The translations under genes were made by a program, and so were the position numbers. The notes under the pieces are model-generated. The model made no database searches and was not told the origin of the DNA. It saw nothing but the letters and a program-made list of their open reading frames with translations. From Flavobacterium chungbukense (GTDB lineage Bacteria; Bacteroidota; Bacteroidia; Flavobacteriales; Flavobacteriaceae), in the NCBI RefSeq assembly GCF_020805785.1, contig NZ_JAJGZV010000002.1:1104206-1168205 (forward strand): a DNA stretch of 64,000 nt. The letters are read 5' to 3'. Every line of letters begins with the position of its first letter. The stretch's first letter is position 1. Positions 1 to 8,927 of this stretch are shown in pieces.

Positions 1-1283
1 AATCTTCTGCGTTTAACCTTTCGTTTCATCCTTTTGTCAAATGCATGCTCCTGGTAATCCTCTGCCTGCGTATGCGGCAATAAAATGCCTAATACGTCAA
101 AACTGTTTTGTTCATAAGCATGGTGCATATTTTCATTTCTTAATAAGTCAAACATGTCAGGCGATTGGCCTGTCTCTGGTTTCATAATAACATCTTTTTC
201 GGAAACACTGCTTTTATGTACTGGATTTTCAGGTTTCGTATTATTATTCCACCAGTCGTTAAATGAATTGGCCGAGAGGTTTTTAGCCAGCTCTGATCCG
301 TTCCATACGCTGCGGGATTTGTGATCAATAAAAGTGATACCGTAAATACGTCCTGCAGCATTTCGCCTTACAACAATATTGATCCCTTCCTGTATTAGTT
401 TTTTACTAAATTCGGATTCGTTTGATGCTGTCCGCATTACTGATTCTATCCTCTCTTTAAGTGATTCCTTAACGGTACTATCTTTTAGTTTTATTCTGTT
501 CTGGTCACATTGGGATTGCAGCTGTGCTAATCCTGCATTTTTTCCAAACAGCGAAGCCTTAAAGGGACTGCCTGCTTTTTCTCCCTGCCTGTTTAATGCA
601 AAATATACCACTCCCTGTTTTCGAATTCCATTATACTCGCCTTTGACTTCTTCGGCAGTAATATTAAAAAGGGAAAGCAGTGCATTATATGCCCCAAAAG
701 TTTGGAACTGGTAATATTTAGGCAGATGTCGCAGCACCGAAGCCATCTGGCTTTTTATATCTCCTGACTTAAAATCCACAGGCTTGAATCCTGGGTTGCC
801 TGACTCTTGTTTTTTATCTGCAGCTGATACAAGGCTGTACTTTTTTTCCAGCGTCCTGCAGACTTCCATCGAACGCCTTTTTTCAAATTTATCGGATATC
901 TTCCTGCCAAGCTCGTCAACGCAGACTGATACTATATGTATATGGGCACGGCCAGTATCAGTATGTTTGAATACCACAAAAGGCTGATTTCCATAGCCCA
1001 TCTGCCTCATATAGACTTGTGCCATATTCTCAAAATCAGTATCACTTACATTGTCTTTCGGATCAGGATTTAAAGAGATATGAAGTATCGGTTTTTCTGT
1101 TTTTCTATTAACCAATAAGTGTAGTTCAAAAGAACGGGAAAGCTGTCCTGCAGAATAACTGCCGTCAGGAGATTGGATTATCTTTTGGGTAAATAAAACC
1201 TGTGCGTTCCCTTTTTCAAGTTTGTTGTAATTATAAGCTATTGCTCCGTACAGACTAATGCCTCTTGTTATTTTTGCTATCAT
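1..1283 (-). CDS. mobB: MobB-family relaxase (partial, runs off left edge)
   Basis: The leftward frame starts at the ATG at 1283-1281 and stays open for 427 codons to the window edge, so the C-terminus is missing. The N-terminus reads MIAKITRGISLYGAIAYNYN, typical of Bacteroidota MobB/BfmB-type relaxases. Around residues 105-115 a histidine cluster (RAHIHIVSV) fits the metal-binding motif of HUH-type relaxases, and the stretch before it (QMGYGNQPFVVFKHTDTGR) is also family-like. Relaxases nick oriT and lead the strand during conjugation. The start overlaps the stop of the upstream MobA-like gene by 4 bases (ATGA), so the two are translationally coupled. The rest of the mobile element, for example the coupling protein, should lie to the left of the window. 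Function is inferred from motifs; the relaxase family call is firm. Confidence 0.9.
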   Translation of the reverse strand, partial: MIAKITRGISLYGAIAYNYNKLEKGNAQVLFTQKIIQSPDGSYSAGQLSRSFELHLLVNRKTEKPILHISLNPDPKDNVSDTDFENMAQVYMRQMGYGNQPFVVFKHTDTGRAHIHIVSVCVDELGRKISDKFEKRRSMEVCRTLEKKYSLVSAADKKQESGNPGFKPVDFKSGDIKSQMASVLRHLPKYYQFQTFGAYNALLSLFNITAEEVKGEYNGIRKQGVVYFALNRQGEKAGSPFKASLFGKNAGLAQLQSQCDQNRIKLKDSTVKESLKERIESVMRTASNESEFSKKLIQEGINIVVRRNAAGRIYGITFIDHKSRSVWNGSELAKNLSANSFNDWWNNNTKPENPVHKSSVSEKDVIMKPETGQSPDMFDLLRNENMHHAYEQNSFDVLGILLPHTQAEDYQEHAFDKRMKRKVKRRR

Positions 1284-1723
1284 TTTTTCAGATATTTTTC
1301 TTCAAATTCTGTCGTAAGCTGAATTATCTTTTGAGCTAAAACGGCAAATTCCATTGTTTGATTTATCAATTTGTAGAGATAAGCGGGAGCTCTCTTTTCG
1401 GAAAAATTGCGGTGCATAATCTTTACAACCTGGTTGTAATTAACCCCAGCAGCGCGAAACTGCCCGAATAAGGCAGTCAGAAGTATGTAATAATCCATTG
1501 CTGCTTTATCGATCTTAACTGTCTTGATTCCTTTTTGAAAAATACACGCTGTAATGAAATGCGCCATTACATTCATGCCTGATTCTTCAAAAAGAGTCAG
1601 AAACCTTGCATTTTCCTCAGCTGTAAGACTGATCGAATAGCGGTGGACGGCAGGATCTGCTTTAGGATGCCTGCCTCCTTTGCGTGGATTGGCTGTATTT
1701 TTGTTTTCCATAAGTATTGGCAC
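1280..1723 (-). CDS. mobA: MobA-like mobilisation accessory protein
   Basis: A 147-residue basic protein directly upstream of the relaxase and overlapping it by 4 bases. It begins with a Lys/Arg-rich tail (residues 7-22), followed by a segment (YSISLTAEENARFLTLFEESG) that looks like the ribbon-helix-helix DNA-binding region of MobA/MobC relaxosome proteins, then a helical C-terminal half. Proteins of this type bind oriT and help the relaxase reach its nick site. The adjacent non-coding region to the right (1724-2993) is therefore where oriT would be expected. A divergent ParA/TraA-like gene, often found beside mobA in Bacteroidota conjugative elements, is not present here. The identification rests on gene order and overall character rather than on a catalytic motif. 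Confidence 0.8.
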   Translation of the reverse strand: MPILMENKNTANPRKGGRHPKADPAVHRYSISLTAEENARFLTLFEESGMNVMAHFITACIFQKGIKTVKIDKAAMDYYILLTALFGQFRAAGVNYNQVVKIMHRNFSEKRAPAYLYKLINQTMEFAVLAQKIIQLTTEFEEKYLKK

Positions 1724-2075
1724 TTATAATTACTTTAAAAAAAACAATATATATTATTATCAGCATCGCTGCTTAGATTTGGAAATCTCTGGAAGCATTT
1801 GGCATTAAATGTCCCAAAACAAAGACTGATAGTTTTTTACATTTAACTTTATATTTTAACCAAAGGAACGGTAAAAAAGAAAAACAAGGTAGGACGTGCT
1901 GGATCAGCCCGGCCAAAAGACTACGGCATAATGTTTTGCTCGTCCCTTACAAAACACCCTTCGGGACTTATTCCGTTTCCTTTTGGTCTGTCTGCATCCC
2001 GTCCTATTTAATTGCTTTCTTTTTCTTTTTTCCTTTTTCTGTTTCTTTTGGAAAAATATCTTTTTTCTTATTGGT

Positions 2076-2251
2076 AATGCCGGACTGCCTGAGCATCTGC
2101 TTACCTGTGTGCAGGCTTGCAGGCGTGACTGCGTGCAGGCAGGAATGAACCCCCGCATACATGCATACATGCACACTGGAATACATGATTGCATGATTAC
2201 ATGGATACCTGCACACTTGAATACTTGAATGAAGGAATACCTGAGGACTTG
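2076..2251. repeat. Degenerate octamer tandem array, 22 units
   Basis: Read on the + strand, 22 consecutive 8-base units run without a gap. Every unit ends in G, and 15 of 22 end in TG. Examples are catacatg (twice in a row), aatacatg, attgcatg, attacatg, gatacctg, cacacttg and aatacttg; the left half is more GC-rich (actgcctg, cttgcagg, cgtgcagg). The period is not a multiple of three and no real reading frame uses it. It lies about 350 bp upstream of mobA. Confidence 0.85.
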
Positions 2252-2399
2252 TCTGCCTTCATAGGCGGGTAATCACATGTAAGTTAATTACAGCCATATC
2301 TCAGCCGGCTTTATTTAAAATCTTACTTGTACTCGTGAAGTATTGCAGATCTGTATTGCTTTTACAACTCAAATAAATTACTTACAGCCATAATAATAA

Positions 2400-2418
2400 A
2401 AAGGGCATGAAGCCCTTT
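2400..2418. terminator. Short hairpin, possible terminator
   Basis: Perfect 7-bp arms AAAGGGC and GCCCTTT are separated by a 5-base loop. It is followed by only a few T residues, so termination is uncertain. It sits between the octamer array and the oriT-like repeat. Confidence 0.4.
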
Positions 2419-2457
2419 CAACTAAAACTATTGCAATAATATTTTCGAGAGAAAATA

Positions 2458-2522
2458 GCAAGTTGTGTTTTGAGCTGCTTGAAATACTTTCCGCATCTCA
2501 AAACAACTTGCCCCGCCGGGGG
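2458..2522. other. oriT-like inverted repeat with GC-rich core
   Basis: The left arm GCAAGTTGTGTTTTGAG (2458-2474) pairs with the right arm CTCAAAACAACTTGC (2497-2511) except for a 2-base bulge, around a 22-base spacer. The right arm runs straight into CCCCGCCGGGG, itself a short inverted repeat and an abrupt GC-rich patch in AT-rich DNA. Origins of transfer typically carry such an inverted repeat next to the nick site, and the mob genes are about 0.75 kb away. Assignment as oriT is inference from position and structure. Confidence 0.5.
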
Positions 2523-2993
2523 CTGGAAAACACCTCCGAAGTCGGCGTTTATCAGTTATCAGTATACTTTTCTTCTTTTGGATTCCCTTTCTTTTATAAG
2601 TTTAATATTCAAATAGTTATAAAACACGGACATACTTTCAGATTCTCAATATCTGATATTCAATAAAGCAATTTATGGACTTCTAATATTATAAACAGAC
2701 AATTTTTTCCGGCAGTTAGTCTGCAATCTGTCAGCCTTTTATTTGCGTTTAGATTTAAGAAGAGTATAAAATTGATCGCTTATGATAATTTTTGGATCGT
2801 TTTTCGTAATCAATTTATATCATTCTAGACCTATTAAAACTGATAAAATGAGGATCATTAAAGAGAAGATTTTATAGATTGTCGACTGTAATATGAATTT
2901 ACTCCATTATTGACAAGTTGTATTCCAAAATCGACAACAGCTTAATCAATTAATTTACAGAATTTTACATTGTAAATTTTTAATTAAATCGCC

Positions 2994-4514
2994 ATGAAAT
3001 TTAGCCCGCATCATAAGTATATTTTTATAGAAGCAGTTTGTTTTCTATATGTTCTGCTATTTGTGTATGCGGCAATAAGTAAACTGCTCGACTTTGAAAA
3101 TTTTCAGGTGCAATTAGGACAGTCGCCGCTTGTTGGTTCCTTTGCAGGAATTGTATCATGGGCTGTGCCAATTACAGAACTGCTAATTGCTGGATTACTG
3201 CTGTTTTCTTCCACACGTTTCTTGGCGCTGTGGGCTGCATTCAGCTTAATGACCGTTTTTACGGCATACATTTTCATTATTTTAAATTACAGTCCATTTG
3301 TTCCATGTTCCTGCGGGGGAATTTTAGAAAAAATGGGATGGAAAGAACATTTCATTTTTAATTTGGTTTTCATGATCCTGGCCGCAGCAGGTATACTGAT
3401 ACTGGCCGGTATGGTGCCAAAAGTACATCCTATTTCAAAACCTGCTGCAATGGCCAGTGCCTTTACTGTGACGATGTTACTCAACATCGGCATTGTCACT
3501 TTACTGTTTACAGCTTCAGAAGACATAATCCACCACCGCAATAATTTTGTACGCAGATTTCCCAAACACCCTACTGCCGGCAAAAAAACAATCCAGCTTC
3601 CACATGCTGCATATTATATTGCCGGTTATGATAAAGGACAGATTTATTTAGGCAATCGGACTGAACCGCTGGCCGTTACTATTCTTGATACGAGTCTTGC
3701 TGAAAAAAAGAAAATTCGTATCGATCTGCCAAAGTATAATTTTTCTTATACCGTACCGCGTCTTGCTGTAAAGCCTCCCTATTTTTATTTTAGCGACGGG
3801 AACGTGCCCTGCATTTTTATTGGAGATACTGTCTCTTGGAAAGCAGAACTTAAAATGAAGGGTAAGGCATATTTTTCTATTCTAAAACCGATTGACAATA
3901 ATACAGCAGTTATACGAGCCATAGATTCCAAAACAAAAAACAACACGCTTGGTCTCTTCACTTTTAACAGCAGTACAGCATTAAAGCTGAATGGAAGCCT
4001 GCTGCAGAAACAGGTTGACGGTGTATTTGACACTGACGGATCACTGCTTTACAATTCCCAGCTGGATAAGATAATTTACACGTACGCCTATCGAAATGAA
4101 TTCCTGATAATTGATTCTAAACTTGGCAGCCATACTTCCGGACATACCATTGACACTATCTCTCATGCACAGGTTTCGGTTGCCAGCATTAAGTTAAAAA
4201 ACATTAAAACTCTGGCCAGACAGCCTAAACTTGTCAATAAACTCACTGCATCTTTCGGCAGTTATCTTTTTGTCAATGCAGCTCTTATTGGAAAATACGA
4301 ACCCGAAATTATGTGGAATCAGGCTTCTATAATAGATGTATATAATGTAAAGGAAAACACCTACTCTTTTAGTTTTTATGTATACAATATAGAAGGACGG
4401 ACAATGGATGAATTTGTAGTTTTAAACGACAGAATTGTTTCACTGAACGGAAGACATCTCACAATTGAAAAATTAAAAACCAACTATTACAAGCCCTTTT
4501 ACCCATCAAGATAA
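2994..4514 (+). CDS. MauE/DoxX-like membrane protein with large C-terminal domain
   Basis: A 506-residue protein. Residues ~10-175 hold five likely transmembrane helices and resemble the MauE/DoxX family of redox-associated membrane proteins. A Cys pair (PCSCGG, about residues 104-109) lies between the third and fourth helices, where family members carry redox cysteines. From ~180 to the end is a hydrophilic domain, probably extracytoplasmic, rich in beta-strand-like stretches and without a motif I can name. The gene is followed after 94 bp by the small DUF6520-type gene on the same strand and faces the S9 peptidase/SusD/SusC operon. Such Bacteroidota clusters suggest a role in disulphide handling of the small protein, but that is inference. 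The C-terminal domain may sense or bind a ligand; its function is unknown. Confidence 0.65.
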   Translation: MKFSPHHKYIFIEAVCFLYVLLFVYAAISKLLDFENFQVQLGQSPLVGSFAGIVSWAVPITELLIAGLLLFSSTRFLALWAAFSLMTVFTAYIFIILNYSPFVPCSCGGILEKMGWKEHFIFNLVFMILAAAGILILAGMVPKVHPISKPAAMASAFTVTMLLNIGIVTLLFTASEDIIHHRNNFVRRFPKHPTAGKKTIQLPHAAYYIAGYDKGQIYLGNRTEPLAVTILDTSLAEKKKIRIDLPKYNFSYTVPRLAVKPPYFYFSDGNVPCIFIGDTVSWKAELKMKGKAYFSILKPIDNNTAVIRAIDSKTKNNTLGLFTFNSSTALKLNGSLLQKQVDGVFDTDGSLLYNSQLDKIIYTYAYRNEFLIIDSKLGSHTSGHTIDTISHAQVSVASIKLKNIKTLARQPKLVNKLTASFGSYLFVNAALIGKYEPEIMWNQASIIDVYNVKENTYSFSFYVYNIEGRTMDEFVVLNDRIVSLNGRHLTIEKLKTNYYKPFYPSR

Positions 4515-4608
4515 GATCAGCATTTATGCTTTTAAAATACACTGTACAGTCCAGGGGAAGGTCGAAAACCTGAAAAAGAGTAGACCGTTAACATTAAATT
4601 TTAATATT

Positions 4609-4878
4609 ATGAATACTAAAGTTTTAAGACCGGCGCTTTCAATATCAGCAATAGCATTTGCTGTATTTGCGGCCTTTGCATTTTCAGCTGTCCCTGAAGA
4701 AGGAAAGCTGATAGATGTTTATGGGCATAACCCTTTAGAGGATTGTGATGTTACGACAGTAGAATGTAGCACCATACAAAATCCTAATGTTTGTAGAGTT
4801 AGTTCTGGAGGACAGCAGTTGTTCAATATGAGCAGTCCGACCGAATGTAACGTCGAATTATACAGAAAAATCAATTAA
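4609..4878 (+). CDS. Small secreted or anchored Cys-containing protein, DUF6520-like
   Basis: An 89-residue protein. Residues ~9-27 form a hydrophobic helix of Ala/Phe/Ile with the pattern of a signal peptide or anchor (ending FAFSAVPEEG). The remaining ~60 residues contain four cysteines (in EDCD, VECS, NVCR and TECN), enough for two disulphides. Size, N-terminus and setting match the uncharacterised DUF6520 proteins of Flavobacteria, which often sit beside MauE/DoxX-like genes. It follows that gene by 94 bp in the same direction and ends just before a bidirectional hairpin. The function is unknown. A structural or signalling peptide oxidised by the neighbouring membrane protein is one possibility. 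Confidence 0.7.
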   Translation: MNTKVLRPALSISAIAFAVFAAFAFSAVPEEGKLIDVYGHNPLEDCDVTTVECSTIQNPNVCRVSSGGQQLFNMSSPTECNVELYRKIN

Positions 4879-4891
4879 TCTAATTTTAAAA

Positions 4892-4920
4892 AAAGCAGGA
4901 GGTTCTTAATCTCCTGCTTT
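4892..4920. terminator. Bidirectional terminator between convergent genes
   Basis: Perfect 10-bp arms AAAGCAGGAG and CTCCTGCTTT enclose a 9-base loop, with A-rich DNA to the left and T residues in the right arm. It separates the convergent DUF6520-like gene (+) and S9 peptidase (-) and can serve both. Confidence 0.85.
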
Positions 4921-4933
4921 GCTAATTAATGAT

Positions 4934-7531
4934 TTAAGGGATGCCGTTTGTAAGTGCCTTCTTTTGTTCTTTCAGATAATAGTCAAACCAGTTCTTGGTT
5001 TTTATAGTCAGGTCTTTTTGAAGTTCAGGTGTGGTAATTGTATGCGCCTCATTTTCATAAAGAATAAAAATATTTCTTTTTCCAAGTCTTCGAAGTGCCA
5101 TATGAAATTCGGCAGACTGTGTCCAAAAAATAGTCGGGTCTTTTTTTCCGGCCCAGCTCAGCAGCGGTGTTCTGCAATTTGCCGCATTTGGAAACGGTGC
5201 GTCTCGTTCATAAGCTTTCCAATTCTCAAAAGGTGAAAACGGCATGCGTCCCTGCTGCGATTCAAACCGCCATGCATTGGAACGCGGTATGCCTGCTGAA
5301 TGCACAAAATAACTGCTTATTGTGTTCATAAGTCCCGAACCGCAGACGGCTGCGGCAAAAGCATCGGTCTGGGTAATGATAAATGAAGTCTCATAACCTC
5401 CAAAGGAATGGCCGATAATTCCGATATGATTTTCCTCGACAATTCCCATCTGTTTTACAATGTCCACTGCGCTGAGCACGCAGTTAAGGGCAGACCTTCC
5501 AGGCTCTCCCAATTTATAATGTATATCCGGAAACAGCACCAGATAGCCATCCAGAAAATAGTTGGACGATGTAAATCCCATCGGTCCATATTCTGTCGGT
5601 ATATAGTAATTATTAATTTCCTGGGACTGCCTTTCATATACATGAACAACCATCGGATATTTCTTTCCCTCTATATATCCTGCAGGTTTGTATAGAATCC
5701 CCTTAAGATTATTGCCATTTTTATCTTTGTAAGAGATCAGTTCAGCTGTTCCCCATTTGAATTTAGAAGCATGAGTATTGGATTGGAAGAGCAGTTTCCT
5801 TTTCAGTTTTCCTGAAACAGCCATTAATTTGGGGGCATTGGAAGCTGACTGCCGGATGTAGATGTACTGTTCAGCATTTTTTGCTTTTTGCATCCTGCTG
5901 TTTCCCCAACGTCCAAACACCAGTTTTTCTAAACTGCCGTCGTTATTCCATTTATAATAACCGCTGGATCCATCTCTGCCACGAGCCTGCAAAACCAAAC
6001 CCGCAGAAAGATCAAACTTTCTGATCAGAAATTCATCCTGGCTGGGCTTTTTGATAACGGGATAAAGATCCAGACAAATTCTGTAGGTAATCTTATGCTT
6101 TCTGCCATCGGTAATTCTTCTGGCTTGTCTTGACCTGATATCAATCATCCAGATATCATATTGGTCATACAATATGAAATATTTCTCATCGGAGGACCAG
6201 CCTGGACTGTCGTATGGCGCAGGCGGGCCCGCATCGTTTTGGATGCTGTCAATCATAGAGACTGGAATATCTTCAGTTAGATTGAAGTGCTGTCTTTCAG
6301 CAATATTGTAAGCATGCCAGTTTCCATCGCGGAAATAATGTATAAAATTTCCTTTGGGAGAACTTCCAAGCATTCCCACTGCTGTTGACTGCTTCACTAA
6401 AATTAGATGCTCTGTACCTGTTTGGGTATCTTTCACATAAATGTCAGCCGGAGCGTAATACTCGTACTGCGGTTCATATTTCAGCAGATTGTAACACAAT
6501 GCATGTTTTCGATCAGCTGTAAGGATTGTTTTCGGATTCTCGATTGTTCCGATTTTTAAAATTTCACCGCTTGCAGGAGTCCAGACAGCCGTTTTTGGCA
6601 GTCGATTTGGATCTCCAAACATTTTATTCTGGGCAAATTCCAGTACTGTTGCAGAATCCCATATTTCATACGCTGCAGTTTTTTGCTCCTGCTCAGGGCT
6701 GATATAATTGAAAAATACACTTTTCCAATCTTCTGAAAACCTCAGCGCAGAACTTGCTCCGTATAAGGTTACATTTTCCGTCGCCAATAGTTCTGTTTCC
6801 CTGCTGTCAAGAACAGCATTTGTACCTGATGCTGCATCATGATAGAATATCCTGTAATTTTTGGCAGTTTCCTCTGGATTCTTAATCTCCTGAAGAAAAG
6901 AAAGAAATTCACCGCTCTTGCTCCAGAATAGTTTTTTAAATCCTGCATCCCCATCCTGTGCAATTGTCTTTTGGGTAAATCTATGTTTTGGATTTAAAAG
7001 ACGCACTTCATAACCGGTACTTACAGCTAAAGTACCATTATTGCTTATACTGAACTCTGCAATATCATTAAAGATATATTTTTTGCTGTTGGACAACGCA
7101 ATTATCGTTAAATAATCTGACGAACCATTTTTACATAATACAGCCAGGAAATTTTCTTCATCATTAAATTCGTGGCGAATTGCGTCCTTGAAATACTGTG
7201 TATTACCAGTTGCAAGGTCATTCAAAGCTAATCCTTTTTCCGGATCGAAAAATGTGATCCACCTCCCGTCACTGCTAAAACGCGCATCAGAACATTTAGG
7301 AAATGACAGCCGCTTGGCAGATTTTATATTCTGAACAAATAATGTATCCACGCCGTAATCATAATGCAGATTATAAGAAAACCACCTGCCGTCCGGAGAT
7401 ATTTTCTCTGACTGCAATGAACTCCACTTTGCATAGTCTGCAGTCTTTATATCCCGCTTTTGTGCATACAATGGTACAGCCATAAATAACAGCGCTACCC
7501 AATATGTGATTTTGAAGAAAAACGCCCGCAT
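4934..7531 (-). CDS. Secreted S9-family (prolyl oligopeptidase-type) serine peptidase
   Basis: An 865-residue protein with an N-terminal signal peptide (residues ~1-23, ending PLYAQ). Residues ~30-600 are the expected beta-propeller region with repeated strands, and the C-terminal ~250 residues are an alpha/beta-hydrolase. The nucleophile lies in GHSFGG with Ser709. The likely partners are Asp798 (GKKDPT) and His830 (NEAHT), in the right order and spacing for family S9. Such enzymes trim short peptides, often at Pro, Ala or dipeptide positions, in the periplasm or at the surface. It is the last gene of a susC-susD-peptidase operon, one base after the susD stop, which suggests that peptides are the transported substrate. 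It ends before a bidirectional terminator. The exact specificity cannot be read from sequence. Confidence 0.92.
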   Translation of the reverse strand: MRAFFFKITYWVALLFMAVPLYAQKRDIKTADYAKWSSLQSEKISPDGRWFSYNLHYDYGVDTLFVQNIKSAKRLSFPKCSDARFSSDGRWITFFDPEKGLALNDLATGNTQYFKDAIRHEFNDEENFLAVLCKNGSSDYLTIIALSNSKKYIFNDIAEFSISNNGTLAVSTGYEVRLLNPKHRFTQKTIAQDGDAGFKKLFWSKSGEFLSFLQEIKNPEETAKNYRIFYHDAASGTNAVLDSRETELLATENVTLYGASSALRFSEDWKSVFFNYISPEQEQKTAAYEIWDSATVLEFAQNKMFGDPNRLPKTAVWTPASGEILKIGTIENPKTILTADRKHALCYNLLKYEPQYEYYAPADIYVKDTQTGTEHLILVKQSTAVGMLGSSPKGNFIHYFRDGNWHAYNIAERQHFNLTEDIPVSMIDSIQNDAGPPAPYDSPGWSSDEKYFILYDQYDIWMIDIRSRQARRITDGRKHKITYRICLDLYPVIKKPSQDEFLIRKFDLSAGLVLQARGRDGSSGYYKWNNDGSLEKLVFGRWGNSRMQKAKNAEQYIYIRQSASNAPKLMAVSGKLKRKLLFQSNTHASKFKWGTAELISYKDKNGNNLKGILYKPAGYIEGKKYPMVVHVYERQSQEINNYYIPTEYGPMGFTSSNYFLDGYLVLFPDIHYKLGEPGRSALNCVLSAVDIVKQMGIVEENHIGIIGHSFGGYETSFIITQTDAFAAAVCGSGLMNTISSYFVHSAGIPRSNAWRFESQQGRMPFSPFENWKAYERDAPFPNAANCRTPLLSWAGKKDPTIFWTQSAEFHMALRRLGKRNIFILYENEAHTITTPELQKDLTIKTKNWFDYYLKEQKKALTNGIP

Positions 7532-7532
7532 T

Positions 7533-8912
7533 TTAGTACCCTGGATTTTGCGGGAGCAGATTTTTATTCAACAGCAGTTCTGACTGCGGAAGAGGGAGTA
7601 TTATCTGTCTGTCTTCCCATCCCGGTTTTATTGTACCCAGCACAGCTGCTGCTTTTCCCGTACGTTTCAGATCGAACCAGCGGTGTCCCTGTTCTGTAAA
7701 AAGTTCAAAGCGCCGTTCCTCTGCGATTGCTTCCAATAATTGTGTTTCTGTATCTGCGACAGTATCTGCAAGACCCGCACGGCGGCGAATTTTGTTTAGA
7801 TCTGTCTTCGCCTCAGATATATTGGATAGATGAGCATTGGCTTCTGCACGGATCAGGTATTGTTCGGCTAATCTAAACAAAATAGTGTATTCCTGTGAAG
7901 AGGCGGTGCCTAAAGGCTGTTTGTATTTGTATGATGAATACCAGGAACCATTTGCATTTGATACGGTGCGGACCCACTGAGTGCGGCGCAGATCACCAGA
8001 TTCAAAACCCGCTGTAAATGAAGCAGACAGTGACGGCTTGGAAGGCGGACCGCTTGAAAAGATAAAAGTACGCGCATCTTTAGTATTAAGTCCGGCTGTT
8101 CCCGGATGCAGTGCCCATATTGCCGCAGTGGACTGGCGCAGAAATTCCTTTGAAAGATCATCAGTCCATATATACTTTGGATTATTAATTACAGCTGTCG
8201 CCTTAGCCGCAGCATTTATCCAGTCTTCACGATAAAGAAATATTCTTGCGAGAAAAGCGGAGGCAGCTGCTTTGTTTACCCTGACTCTTTCTTGAGAAGA
8301 ATATTCCGCAGATAATAATTTTTCAGCTTCAGTTACGTCGGCTATAATATTAGCCCACACTTGTTCTTGGCCTGTTTTTGATACTGCTTTATTCGCGCTG
8401 TAATCCGTAGTTTTAATGTAGGGAACATCACCAAAGAGGTTGACCAGATAAAAATGAAGATACCCGCGGATAAACAATGCTTCCCCTGATAACCGCGCCT
8501 TCTCATTTTCTGTTAATGACTTTGAATTCTGCAGCCCTTCAAGCATCAGATTCACGGCATAGATTTCACTGTAAGTGCTGTTCCATAATCCTGTTATTAA
8601 ACTGTTTGAAGGCGTAATTGTATGGTTATTGAACTGCATAATTTCGACACTTGAGCCTGTATACTGCATTTCGTCAGAGTAGTTTGACAAAAGACTCGAC
8701 AAACCGTTCAGCGTGCCCGCGACCATTCCTTCCTCACGAAGACGGGCATAAATGTCAGCCATAGCCGCATCAGCGGTTTTAACATTTTCAAATACAGCGG
8801 GGGTCGTCAGCTGTGATTGCGGCGTATCTACTTCGATAAAACCTTCGCAGGCTGTAAGACTGATAAATACAGCTCCAATGATTATTCTTATGGTATAAAA
8901 TCTTGTTTTCAT
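7533..8912 (-). CDS. SusD/RagB-family outer-membrane lipoprotein
   Basis: A 459-residue protein with a lipoprotein signal (lipobox SLTAC, Cys22) followed by EGFIEVDTP, the usual start of mature SusD proteins. The N-terminal half carries the helical TPR-like pattern (Y-rich, repeated LSGEALFIRGYLHF-type segments). The C-terminus has the family signature RLAEQYLIRAEA, then IRRRAGL, AIAEERRFELFTEQGHRWFDLKR and a closing LPQNPGY. SusD proteins cap the SusC channel and deliver ligand. Length is normal for the smaller RagB-type members. It sits 15 bp after the SusC stop and 1 bp before the peptidase, so the three are one operon. The peptidase neighbour suggests peptide rather than sugar ligands. 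Confidence 0.95.
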   Translation of the reverse strand: MKTRFYTIRIIIGAVFISLTACEGFIEVDTPQSQLTTPAVFENVKTADAAMADIYARLREEGMVAGTLNGLSSLLSNYSDEMQYTGSSVEIMQFNNHTITPSNSLITGLWNSTYSEIYAVNLMLEGLQNSKSLTENEKARLSGEALFIRGYLHFYLVNLFGDVPYIKTTDYSANKAVSKTGQEQVWANIIADVTEAEKLLSAEYSSQERVRVNKAAASAFLARIFLYREDWINAAAKATAVINNPKYIWTDDLSKEFLRQSTAAIWALHPGTAGLNTKDARTFIFSSGPPSKPSLSASFTAGFESGDLRRTQWVRTVSNANGSWYSSYKYKQPLGTASSQEYTILFRLAEQYLIRAEANAHLSNISEAKTDLNKIRRRAGLADTVADTETQLLEAIAEERRFELFTEQGHRWFDLKRTGKAAAVLGTIKPGWEDRQIILPLPQSELLLNKNLLPQNPGY

Positions 8913-8927
8913 GTGATAGTGATTAAA

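Larger units (their letters stand above)
1724..2993. other. 1.27-kb non-coding region behind the mob genes
   Basis: No convincing gene is present. Contents in order: an AT-rich leader upstream of mobA (1724-1870), a C/T-rich stretch (1990-2070), an 8-bp-period tandem array (2076-2251), a small hairpin (2400-2418), an oriT-like inverted repeat followed by a GC-rich core (2458-2522), and an AT-rich upstream region of the MauE-like gene (2650-2993). Short ORFs here are low-complexity and follow the repeat array. Confidence 0.7.

Noticed and set aside
1904..2228. Several overlapping short ORFs on both strands
   Set aside because: They translate the octamer array and the C/T-rich tract into low-complexity peptides in several frames at once; no start signal or family resemblance.
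2076..2251. CRISPR-like array
   Set aside because: Units are 8 bases, degenerate and without spacers; no cas genes in the window.
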